From Bacteroidota bacterium (GTDB lineage: Bacteria; Bacteroidota; Bacteroidia; 2-12-FULL-35-15), in contig CANIQT010000032.1 in the NCBI GenBank assembly GCA_947469885.1, positions 1-39,037 of the forward strand: DNA of 39,037 nucleotides, given 5' to 3'. Below the pieces are notes generated by a model that was given only the letters and a program-made list of their open reading frames with translations, ran no database searches and had not been told where the DNA came from. Position 1 is the stretch's first letter. Each line of letters begins with the position of its first letter. Below are positions 23,998 to 31,070 of the stretch, piece after piece. A program made the position numbers and the translations under genes.

Positions 23998-24837
23998 ATG
24001 AATACAAATTTAATTATTGATAAAGCAAGTTTTGAAAGAGATGGTTATGTGGTTGTGAAAAATGTTTTTTCTGCTGATGAAATAAAACAGATGCGTGAAG
24101 AAGCCTATAAACAATACGAGATAGACAAACAAAAGAAACTCGACTTTCAACTACCTAACCTCCCTACTAAAGCAAAATATTCGAAAGGAGATTTATTAAG
24201 TAAAGAATTATTGCGCCATGCGTTGCTTGATGACAGAATGCTGAAAATTGCAAGAACAATATTAGGGGGAGAAAAATTAATTTATTTCGGTGATAGCTCT
24301 TATCAAATTGGTACTGGTTTACGGGGGTTTCACAGAGATAATATTGACCGTACAGATTTAACAGGTCCTGACTGGCAGGGGGAATACACTTTGATTCGTT
24401 TAGGTATTTATTTACAAGACCATAAAAACTACAGTGGTGGTTTGAAAATAAAAGTAGGCACACATAAAAATGCGGATGGCAAACCAATATTTGTAGATAG
24501 CGAAGTGGGTGATGTTGGAGTGTGGAGTTTAAAAACAATACATAGCGGCAATGCTGTTCGTTTAAAAATGTTTCCCGGGTATTCTATCAATACATCTGGA
24601 AAAGAAAACCTTGTTCCATCTTTTTTGAAAAAAGAACAACAGCAGGAACGCATTTCTTTGTTTATGACTTTTGCTTTAAAATCAAGCCATTTGTATAGGT
24701 ATATCAATGAATACACGTTAAAACGAGAGGATACGCTGGCACATGCAAGGTCTTCAAAGTTTGATAAGACCGTTGTTGAACTTGCCAAACAAAAGAATGT
24801 GGAGATTCTGAAACCTATTCCGGAATACGGTTATTAA
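23998..24837 (+). CDS. Phytanoyl-CoA dioxygenase (PhyH) family oxygenase
   Basis: A 279-aa Fe(II)/2-oxoglutarate-dependent oxygenase. The metal triad is His112 and Asp114 in FHRDN plus a distal His182 (IHSGN), with Arg188 (AVRLK) to bind 2-oxoglutarate. The double-stranded beta-helix is complete. PhyH enzymes hydroxylate varied small molecules; in this position a hydroxylation of the sugar, its acyl group or a lipid carrier is possible, but nothing in the sequence fixes the substrate. It ends directly against the pseG start codon (TAA followed by ATG), so the two are translated from one message. Confidence 0.85.
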   Translation: MNTNLIIDKASFERDGYVVVKNVFSADEIKQMREEAYKQYEIDKQKKLDFQLPNLPTKAKYSKGDLLSKELLRHALLDDRMLKIARTILGGEKLIYFGDSSYQIGTGLRGFHRDNIDRTDLTGPDWQGEYTLIRLGIYLQDHKNYSGGLKIKVGTHKNADGKPIFVDSEVGDVGVWSLKTIHSGNAVRLKMFPGYSINTSGKENLVPSFLKKEQQQERISLFMTFALKSSHLYRYINEYTLKREDTLAHARSSKFDKTVVELAKQKNVEILKPIPEYGY

Positions 24838-25863
24838 ATGAGTAAACCAACAATTGTTTTTCGTGTTGATGGAGGTACTACAATTGGGATGGGGCACATA
24901 ACCCGTTGTATTGCTTTAGCTGATATGCTGAAAAATGATTTTAGGATAGAATTTGTTAGTCATTATTTGGAAGAAACGATTGAGGAACAAATTGCTCAGG
25001 TTGCAAATTCACTTACTACTCTTGTAAGAAAAGATGGTTCCATTAGTGACATATTATTTATCCACTCGTCAAATGATATTATAGTTATAGATAATTATAA
25101 TTTCAAAACAGAATACCAACAAGCAATAAAGAACAAAGGTTGCAAATTAGTTGTTATTGATGATTTACATGCCTGGCACCAATTGGCGGATGTGGTGATT
25201 AACCATGCCGAAGGAGTTGATATAGCTGAATATTCTGCTGAACCTTACACTCAATTTTGTTTGGGATTAGATTATATTTTGCTTCGCAAACCTTTTTTAC
25301 AACCAAAGACAACCACAAGAAAAATTACGGCTGCAAAAAAAGTTTTTATAAGCATGGGTGCTGCTGATATAAACAACATTACACAAAAATTTACTGAAGC
25401 CCTTTTACAAATAAAAGATATTGCAGAAATTCATTTGATGTTGGGCTCCATTAATCCTAATTTGGAAAAGATTGAAAAACTGATTGAAGAGAATAAACAA
25501 CTAAAAATTGTACAACACTTTAATATTTCTGCCGAAGAGTTGGCAAAACTACTAAGCCAATGCGATGTTTCCATTTGTCCTGCCAGTAGTATTTCACTAG
25601 AGTCTTGCGCCATTGGTATTGGTTTAATTTCCGGCTTTACAGCCGAAAATCAATTAGGTAATTTAAAAGGAATGGAGAAACGCAAAACTTTGATTAATTT
25701 TGGCGATATGAATTTGCTGACAGTAGAGGAAATAAAAACAAAGTTTACTGCTATTGCTGCAAACCCTGAACAGTTAAATGAATTAATAATAAATCAATCG
25801 AAGATGATTGATGGCAAATCGCCTGAAAGGTTATTGAAAGTTTTTAAAGGATTAATTAACTAA
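24838..25863 (+). CDS. pseG: UDP-2,4-diacetamido-2,4,6-trideoxy-altropyranose hydrolase, PseG
   Basis: A 341-aa GT-B-fold hydrolase that removes UDP from the diacetamido sugar before condensation. The N-terminal VDGGTTIGMGHITR (10-23) contains the catalytic His20, equivalent to His17 of the Campylobacter enzyme. The C-terminal half has the nucleotide-binding run CPASSISLESCAIGI. The start immediately follows the PhyH stop, and pseH follows 11 bases later. Full length and well conserved; in Bacillus the equivalent is SpsG. Confidence 0.93.
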   Translation: MSKPTIVFRVDGGTTIGMGHITRCIALADMLKNDFRIEFVSHYLEETIEEQIAQVANSLTTLVRKDGSISDILFIHSSNDIIVIDNYNFKTEYQQAIKNKGCKLVVIDDLHAWHQLADVVINHAEGVDIAEYSAEPYTQFCLGLDYILLRKPFLQPKTTTRKITAAKKVFISMGAADINNITQKFTEALLQIKDIAEIHLMLGSINPNLEKIEKLIEENKQLKIVQHFNISAEELAKLLSQCDVSICPASSISLESCAIGIGLISGFTAENQLGNLKGMEKRKTLINFGDMNLLTVEEIKTKFTAIAANPEQLNELIINQSKMIDGKSPERLLKVFKGLIN

Positions 25864-25874
25864 ACACAAAAACA

Positions 25875-26417
25875 ATGGATATAAAATTAGTTTCTCTTAA
25901 ATCTGAGGATTTAGAGTTAGTTAGAGGCTGGAGAAATTCAGAAGAAGTGAGTAAGTACATGTACACTTCAAATGTAATTTCCGAACAAGACCAAATTAAC
26001 TGGTTTGAAAAAATAAAGAACGATGAAACATGTAAGTATTGGATAATTGAATATGATGAAAAGAAAATAGGGTTAGCTTCAATTTATTCTATTAGCGGTT
26101 TATACAATAGTTGTACATGGGCTTTTTATTTAGGTGATACAAGTATTAGAGGTGCTGGTATAGGTTCCAAAGTTGAATACAATGTTCTTCAATATGTATT
26201 TGAAACATTAAAATTAAATAAATTAAATTGTACTGTTTTTCCAACAAACGACAGTGTAATTAAAATGCACGAAGGATTTGGTTTCAGAAGAGAAGCCTTT
26301 TTCAGGCAACATGTTTTGAAAGATGGGGTACATCTTGATGTGGTTGGATTGGCACTATTAAAATCAGAATGGGCATTAATAAGAGAATTCATGTACAATA
26401 AAATTTATAATAGATGA
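25875..26417 (+). CDS. pseH: GNAT N-acyltransferase, PseH
   Basis: A 180-aa GNAT-fold enzyme, by position and length PseH, which acylates the 4-amino group of UDP-4-amino-4,6-dideoxy-AltNAc using acetyl-CoA. The beta4 and acceptor-binding regions (WAFYLGD, then RGAGIGSKVEY) and the CoA loop around GAGIGSK are present. The Asn/Thr-rich part near KLNCTVFPTNDSVIKMHEGFGF also fits the fold. The stop codon overlaps the start of the MaoC-like gene (ATGA). In this cluster the donor might be a 3-hydroxybutyryl-CoA rather than acetyl-CoA because of that neighbour; this is an inference. Confidence 0.88.
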   Translation: MDIKLVSLKSEDLELVRGWRNSEEVSKYMYTSNVISEQDQINWFEKIKNDETCKYWIIEYDEKKIGLASIYSISGLYNSCTWAFYLGDTSIRGAGIGSKVEYNVLQYVFETLKLNKLNCTVFPTNDSVIKMHEGFGFRREAFFRQHVLKDGVHLDVVGLALLKSEWALIREFMYNKIYNR

Positions 26418-26821
26418 AAATCGAGTTAGGACAAACATATTCATATCCTTTTACGATTTCGCAGGAGCAGGTAAAAGCTTTTGCTGAACTAAGCGGAGAT
26501 ACAAATCCAATTCATTTGGACTCTGAATATGCTAAGAATACTATTTTTAAAAAAACTATTATTCATGGATATTTAGGTAGCAGTGTTTTTTCAAAAGTGT
26601 TAGGCACTATGTTTCCAGGTGAAGGGACAATTTATTTGTCACAAAATTTAAAGTTTCATTTACCAATGCATACCGCTAATCTTTACACAGCAGATTTTTT
26701 AATAACTGAAATACTCCCCGAAAAACACAGAGCGGTAGTAAAAACAACTATCAGATTGGCATCTGATAACACTTTAATAACTTCCGGTGAAGCATTAATT
26801 CAAAATGAATTATTTATATGA
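26414..26821 (+). CDS. MaoC-like (R)-specific enoyl-CoA hydratase
   Basis: A 135-aa hot-dog-fold protein with the hydratase signature GDTNPIHLD (28-36), including Asp29 and His34 of the catalytic pair, and IIHGYLGSSVFSKVL after it. Such enzymes add water to short enoyl-CoA to give (R)-3-hydroxyacyl-CoA. It overlaps pseH upstream and pseI downstream by four bases each (ATGA), a sign of coupled translation, so its product is probably needed with those enzymes. That is not a step of the standard pathway. It may supply a hydroxyacyl donor for PseH, or it may modify a lipid unrelated to the sugar. Confidence 0.85.
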   Translation: MKIELGQTYSYPFTISQEQVKAFAELSGDTNPIHLDSEYAKNTIFKKTIIHGYLGSSVFSKVLGTMFPGEGTIYLSQNLKFHLPMHTANLYTADFLITEILPEKHRAVVKTTIRLASDNTLITSGEALIQNELFI

Positions 26822-27861
26822 ACGATATTAAAATAGGAAACTTCACCATTGGTATTAATCATAAGCCATTCATAATTGCCGAAATGAGTGGTAATCATAA
26901 TCAATCGTTGGAGCGTGCGTTAGAACTGGTAGATGCAGCAGCAGCAGCAGGTGCTCATGCCTTGAAACTGCAAACCTATACTGCTGATACTATTACCATG
27001 CGGGGAGCCTATACCATTCATGATAAAAATTCGTTGTGGGATGGTAAAGAGCTTCACGAGCTCTACAACACTGCTCACACTCCCTGGGAATGGCACAAGG
27101 CAATATTCGACCGTGCAAAAGAAAAAGGAATGGAAGCATTCAGTTCTCCTTTTGATGAAACGGCTGTTGACTTTTTGGAATCATTAAATGTTCTTGCTTA
27201 CAAAATTGCTTCGTTCGAAAATACACACCACCCCTTGCTTCGCAAAGTAGCTAAAACAGGCAAACCTGTTATTGTTTCCACAGGTGTAAGTACTTTGGAA
27301 GACATTATAGAAAGTGTGGAAGTATTGCGCAAAGCAGGATGTAATGATATTATACTTTTAAAATGTACTTCCACTTATCCTGCTACTCCTGAAAACACTA
27401 ATCTGATCACCATTCCTGATATGCAGCAAAAACATAAGTGCATCATTGGCTTGAGCGACCATACAATGGGTACAGGTGTTTCGGTAGCTGCTGTAGCTTT
27501 AGGTGCAAGAGTGATTGAAAAACATTTTACATTGCGTAGGGCTGATGGTGGTGTGGATAGTGCTTTTTCGTTAGAGCCGGAAGAACTGAGTTTATTGGTA
27601 ACTGAAACAGAGCGTGCCTTTTTAGCTTTAGGCAACGTGTTTTACGGAATACAAAAAGCGGAAGAAAAATCGGTTCTTTACAAACGCTCCATTTATGTTT
27701 CAAAGGATATTAAAAAAGGAGAAACATTGACTACAGATAATTTGAGAATCATTCGTCCTGCACTTGGACTTGCTCCTAAATACTGGGAAGATGTTTTAGG
27801 AAAGACTGCAAAAGAGGATTTGAAAGCTGGTTCTCCTTTGGTGATGGGGAGTTGGGAATGA
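26818..27861 (+). CDS. pseI: Pseudaminic acid synthase, PseI (NeuB family)
   Basis: A 347-aa enzyme that condenses the 6-deoxy diacetamido hexose with phosphoenolpyruvate. The N-terminal TIM-barrel has IIAEMSGNHNQSLERAL (19-35), KLQTYTADTITM (50-61) and SSPFDETAVDF (104-114), followed by LSDHTMG and KHFTLRRADGGVDSAFSLEP (from about 233), where RRADGGVDS distinguishes PseI from sialic and legionaminic synthases. The C-terminal SAF (antifreeze-like) domain covers about 290-347. The gene overlaps the MaoC-like gene by four bases and closes the tightly packed part of the operon. Confidence 0.94.
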   Translation: MNDIKIGNFTIGINHKPFIIAEMSGNHNQSLERALELVDAAAAAGAHALKLQTYTADTITMRGAYTIHDKNSLWDGKELHELYNTAHTPWEWHKAIFDRAKEKGMEAFSSPFDETAVDFLESLNVLAYKIASFENTHHPLLRKVAKTGKPVIVSTGVSTLEDIIESVEVLRKAGCNDIILLKCTSTYPATPENTNLITIPDMQQKHKCIIGLSDHTMGTGVSVAAVALGARVIEKHFTLRRADGGVDSAFSLEPEELSLLVTETERAFLALGNVFYGIQKAEEKSVLYKRSIYVSKDIKKGETLTTDNLRIIRPALGLAPKYWEDVLGKTAKEDLKAGSPLVMGSWE

Positions 27862-27872
27862 GGAATAATTAA

Positions 27873-27899
27873 CCACAGATTACACAGATTACACAGATT
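27873..27899. repeat. CCACAGATTACACAGATT dispersed repeat
   Basis: Three ACACAGATT units follow a CCACAGATT. A diverged copy (CCACAGATTCACAGATT) is found in coding sequence near 37590. Confidence 0.6.
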
Positions 27900-27933
27900 C
27901 GTAATTCGTTAAAATTCGTTATTCGTTGAACCA

Positions 27934-29409
27934 TTGGGTATAATAGAAAAACAAGCCACTCGAAATGCCATCTACTCTTACATTGGAGCGGGATTAGGAT
28001 TTTTGACTACCTTATGGCTTGCACATCAGTTGAGTCCTGCTGAAAATGGAGTAATCGGAATCCTTGTTTCGTTTTCTGCTTTGTTTGCCCAGTTTGCCAA
28101 TCTTGGTTTCACGTCAGTTACCATTCGCTTCTTCCCTTATTTTCGTAACAAAGACAAAGGTCATCATGGGTTTTTGTTTTATGCAATAGTTATCACACTG
28201 CTTGGTTTTGTGTTGTGCTGGATAGTGTATGAGTTTATGAAGCCGTGGCTAATATCGGGTAACATGGCAAAGTCTAAACTCTTTGTTGATTATATTTTTT
28301 ACCTCATGCCGCTCACTCTGTTTACAGTTTTCTTCAATATTTTTGATAGTTATTTAAGAGCAGGATTTAGTTCGGTTATTGGTTCGTTTACCAAAGATTT
28401 TCTTCAACGAATATTTATTATAATCATTCTTACACTTTATTTTTTCAATCTTTTTTCGTTTCCCGTTTTTATATTTCTTTACATTATTGTTACCTGCGCT
28501 CCTACATTAATTTTACTCGCTTTTATTTTTCGCCAAAAAGAATGGCATGTGAAACCCATCAGGGGTTTTATGAGTAAAGAGTTACGAAAAGAAATGTTGA
28601 ACCTTGCTTTCTATTCTGTGTTAGCTGTTGGTGCAGGGGCAATTATAATTAATATAGATACAATAATGGTGAACCAAATGCTGGGACAGGAACAAACCGG
28701 AGTTTATGGAATTGCTTTTCGGTTTGGTACACTAATCGTAATTCCAGCCCGCTCTATTTACCGCATTATTTCGGGCATCGTTGCCGAAAATTTCAAACAA
28801 AATAAAATAGAAGAAATTTATAAATTATACATTCAGAGTTGCAATTCACAACTGGCAATCGGAACACTATTGTTCCTAGGCATTTGGGCAAACATTGATA
28901 ATATCATGCACCTGCTGCCTGCTGCTTATGCTGACGGAAAAAATGTAATTTTAATTCTTAGTGTAGGTTATTTAACCGAAATGGCAACAGGCATCAACCA
29001 GGTAATTATCAGCAACAGCAAGCATTACCGGTGGGAGGCTTATTTTGTTTTTATAACAGTAGTTGTAGCGGTGGTTGCCAATTATATTCTTATTCCCATC
29101 TTTGGCATTGCAGGCTCGGCAATGGCTACAGCCATCACTTTTATGTTTGCAAACATTGCCCGTTTGCTTTTTCTGATGAAAGTATATAAGATGCAACCCT
29201 ATAATTTTAATTCATTGAAATTAATTTTCATTGCCCTGCTCTCTTATTTCTCCGTTTATTTTATCCCTGCTTTTAATAATTTTTATGTTGATATAGTGAT
29301 TAGAAGCGGCATTGCAGGTGGGTTGTTTGTATTGCTGATTCTCAAAATGGAAGCTACTCCTGAATTGAATAAAAAAATAAGAAAAAACATTAAGCGATTT
29401 ATTAAATAA
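27934..29409 (+). CDS. Lipid-linked sugar flippase (Wzx/MVF-like)
   Basis: A 491-aa membrane protein with about 12-14 helices and the oligosaccharide-flippase pattern MGIIEKQATRNAIYSYIGAG at the start. Charged residues between helices (for example RFFPYFRNKDKG, KDFLQR and MVNQMLGQEQTGVYGIAFR) also match the family. It would move a lipid-linked glycan unit across the inner membrane for export. The start is a TTG that fits homologues. It follows pseI by 72 bases of repeat DNA and ends eight bases into the convergent regulator gene. It probably serves the same glycan as the nonulosonate genes. Confidence 0.88.
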   Translation: MGIIEKQATRNAIYSYIGAGLGFLTTLWLAHQLSPAENGVIGILVSFSALFAQFANLGFTSVTIRFFPYFRNKDKGHHGFLFYAIVITLLGFVLCWIVYEFMKPWLISGNMAKSKLFVDYIFYLMPLTLFTVFFNIFDSYLRAGFSSVIGSFTKDFLQRIFIIIILTLYFFNLFSFPVFIFLYIIVTCAPTLILLAFIFRQKEWHVKPIRGFMSKELRKEMLNLAFYSVLAVGAGAIIINIDTIMVNQMLGQEQTGVYGIAFRFGTLIVIPARSIYRIISGIVAENFKQNKIEEIYKLYIQSCNSQLAIGTLLFLGIWANIDNIMHLLPAAYADGKNVILILSVGYLTEMATGINQVIISNSKHYRWEAYFVFITVVVAVVANYILIPIFGIAGSAMATAITFMFANIARLLFLMKVYKMQPYNFNSLKLIFIALLSYFSVYFIPAFNNFYVDIVIRSGIAGGLFVLLILKMEATPELNKKIRKNIKRFIK

Positions 29410-29842
29410 ACCCCATGTGTTTACCAATTGCAACGGCATGAGTAATGGTTTTTGCATTTAATTTAATAAAGATATTTTTTTTATGCGATTTCACAGTTTC
29501 AATACTTATGGTTAATTGAAAACCTATTGCGTTAAAAGTAAATCCCTGTTGCAGCAAATCCAGAATCTCCAGTTCGCGAACAGATGGGCGAACAATAAGC
29601 ACTATCATTGCCGGAGTTAAAAAACTTTTTATATATCCCCGATTAATAGAAAGAGATATTAATTGAGGCAATTTGTTTGTTCCCATTTTTCGTTTTAAGA
29701 TTCTGCTTCTTTCTTCCAACGTACGCCCACCAATTTTTAATTTATCCTCTATCATTTTTATAGAAAAGCCCTGCTGACTATATTCTAAAAAATTTATCTC
29801 ATCCTGATTCAGAGAGAAAAATAATACTACCTGTTTTGCCAT
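29402..29842 (-). CDS. Protein with two tandem LuxR-type HTH domains
   Basis: A 146-aa protein without a receiver domain. Residues 11-71 look like a diverged LuxR/FixJ HTH (LNQDEINFLEYSQQGFSI, then DKLKIGGRTLEERSRILKRK) and 86-146 are a clearer one (SVRELEILDLLQQGFTF, then ISIETVKSHKKNIFIKL). Two linked domains could bind directly repeated half-sites. It overlaps the flippase gene end by eight bases. Upstream, at 29897-29941, two 18-bp direct repeats 27 bp apart abut a promoter running in the opposite direction; they may be its own binding sites. The alternative is a recent fragmentary regulator, but the frame is intact. Confidence 0.75.
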   Translation of the reverse strand: MAKQVVLFFSLNQDEINFLEYSQQGFSIKMIEDKLKIGGRTLEERSRILKRKMGTNKLPQLISLSINRGYIKSFLTPAMIVLIVRPSVRELEILDLLQQGFTFNAIGFQLTISIETVKSHKKNIFIKLNAKTITHAVAIGKHMGFI

Positions 29843-29896
29843 AATTGTTTTTTTTATTAGGCATAAATCGGTATTAAAAGAGAGTCAAATTCAAAT

Positions 29897-29941
29897 CAAC
29901 GTATTTTAGGTGATGCTAAAATTCAACGTGTTTTAGGTGAT
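29897..29941 (+). promoter_or_regulatory. Two 18-bp direct repeats, candidate operators
   Basis: CAACGTATTTTAGGTGAT (29897-29914) and CAACGTGTTTTAGGTGAT (29924-29941) differ by one base and are spaced by 27 bp. The second ends at the -33 box of the following promoter. Confidence 0.65.
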
Positions 29942-29971
29942 TGTACACATCAAAACCTTGAATTATTTTTG
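29940..29971 (+). promoter_or_regulatory. Promoter of the 21-nt-repeat leader and the 30292 gene
   Basis: ATTG (29940-29943), 20 bp and TATTTTTG (29964-29971) match TTG-N20-TAnnTTTG. Transcription would start near 29977 and run through all ten repeats. Confidence 0.7.
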
Positions 29972-30031
29972 TGCCGAATTATTTCAGCAGATAGTCAGTT
30001 CTTTAAAAAAACAGCACGACAAAGAAAATTA

Positions 30032-30237
30032 AGAGATAGAGAAGTTTCTTCTATAGATAGAGAAGTTTTGTGAAGAGATAGAGTAGTTACTTTAAGAGAT
30101 AGAGAAGTTTTGTGAAGAGATAGAGTAGTTACTTTAAGAGATAGAGAAATTTTGTGGTGGTATAGAGAAGTTTTGTGGGGAGATAGAGAAGTTTTGTAGT
30201 GGTATAGAGAAATTTTGTGGTGAGATAGAGAAGTTTC
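30032..30237. repeat. 21-bp tandem repeat array B (ten units)
   Basis: Nine full units of exactly 21 bp plus a partial tenth. The common unit is AGAGATAGAG followed by AAGTTTTGTGA. Two variants (AGAGATAGAG with TAGTTACTTTA; TGGTATAGAG with AAATTTTGTGG) alternate in places. Unlike array A the units are not palindromic. On the plus strand all frames are closed by stops, so the array is a leader, not a protein. It has the same period and core (AGAGnTAGAG) as array A at 13431-13597. Confidence 0.9.
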
Positions 30238-30291
30238 AAAAAATTGAATTACAATCAACAATTATATTAATCAAAAAAAACAATAAATAAA

Positions 30292-30990
30292 ATGGCAGGC
30301 TCAACAACAAGAATACCAAGTGCTCCGGCAAAGTTTAATAACTACATTAACAGCACGGACGATGATGCACAATCAACTACAGCACCAACAGTACAAACCC
30401 GTTTCGGCTGGACTGACCCTGAAGTGGCAGCATGGCACAGCAGACGAATTTACTGGAGAGATACGCTTTATCCGAAATACGGAGATAAAACTAAAAGCAC
30501 ACCGGCTGTAAAAAAAGCCGTTAAATTATTTATTAAAAATTTCAAAAATACCAACAATCCATTGTTGAACAGGGCGGCAGCAAGTCCCGGTTCAACAAGC
30601 GATGATGAGGTGTTATATAATTTTAAGAAAGAAAGAGCTCCTGCCCATCATCAAACGGAAAGAATGACTGCGGCAGTGTATGCTTTATTAAAAGCAATTG
30701 GAGGGGGCGAAGTAATTATTCGTGCTCGTACAGAAACGGATGCAACCCGTTCGCGAATTCCAAAAGAACTGGGAGCAGATAGTGTTCAAATTGCTTACAG
30801 AGTGGGCACAGCACCCGCAAATGAGGATGATGGTACTTTAAAAGAAATTTCTACCAGAGCAAAATTTACATTATCATGCGGAACATCCACAAGTCCACGG
30901 AAATTATATATTTTTCTTCGGTGGTACAATACCAAAAATCCTAAAATAGCAGGTCCGTGGTGTGCAATGATAACCATTGACTTGTTATAA
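30292..30990 (+). CDS. Protein of unknown function with a 21-nt-repeat leader
   Basis: A 232-aa soluble protein without signal peptide or membrane helix. It begins with a Thr/Pro/Asn-rich N terminus, has FGWTDPEVAAWHSRRIYWRD (about 39-58), then a helical region with KKAVKLFIKNF, and a C-terminal beta-rich half that reads like an immunoglobulin-like domain, ending LYIFLRWYNTKNPKIAGPW. From memory, similar proteins occur in several Bacteroidota and no function is known; I cannot confirm their distribution. The gene has its own promoter, operator-like direct repeats, and a leader made of ten 21-nt repeats. A bidirectional terminator follows. Confidence 0.75.
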   Translation: MAGSTTRIPSAPAKFNNYINSTDDDAQSTTAPTVQTRFGWTDPEVAAWHSRRIYWRDTLYPKYGDKTKSTPAVKKAVKLFIKNFKNTNNPLLNRAAASPGSTSDDEVLYNFKKERAPAHHQTERMTAAVYALLKAIGGGEVIIRARTETDATRSRIPKELGADSVQIAYRVGTAPANEDDGTLKEISTRAKFTLSCGTSTSPRKLYIFLRWYNTKNPKIAGPWCAMITIDLL

Positions 30991-31006
30991 AATAAATTGC
31001 TGTAAC

Positions 31007-31047
31007 AAAAAAATCCTGCTCTTCAAAAGAAGAACAGGATTTTTTTT
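31007..31047. terminator. Bidirectional intrinsic terminator
   Basis: AAATCCTG-C-TCTTC pairs with GAAGA-A-CAGGATTT around an AAAA loop, with A and T tracts on either side, between convergent genes. Confidence 0.85.
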
Positions 31048-31070
31048 GTAAAGATAGCGTTAGCAGAAAA

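Larger units (their letters stand above)
29843..30291. other. Intergenic region with operators, promoter and repeat leader
   Basis: No gene is seen. The region holds the direct repeats (29897-29941), a promoter (29940-29971) and array B (30032-30237), which together form an approximately 310-base leader of the 30292 gene. The minus-strand open frame through the array is repetitive and I do not call it. Confidence 0.7.

Noticed and set aside
29995..30261. 88-aa minus-strand open frame through array B
   Set aside because: It is a by-product of a 21-bp (seven-codon) repeat on the strand opposite a good promoter; the composition is low complexity and there is no domain.
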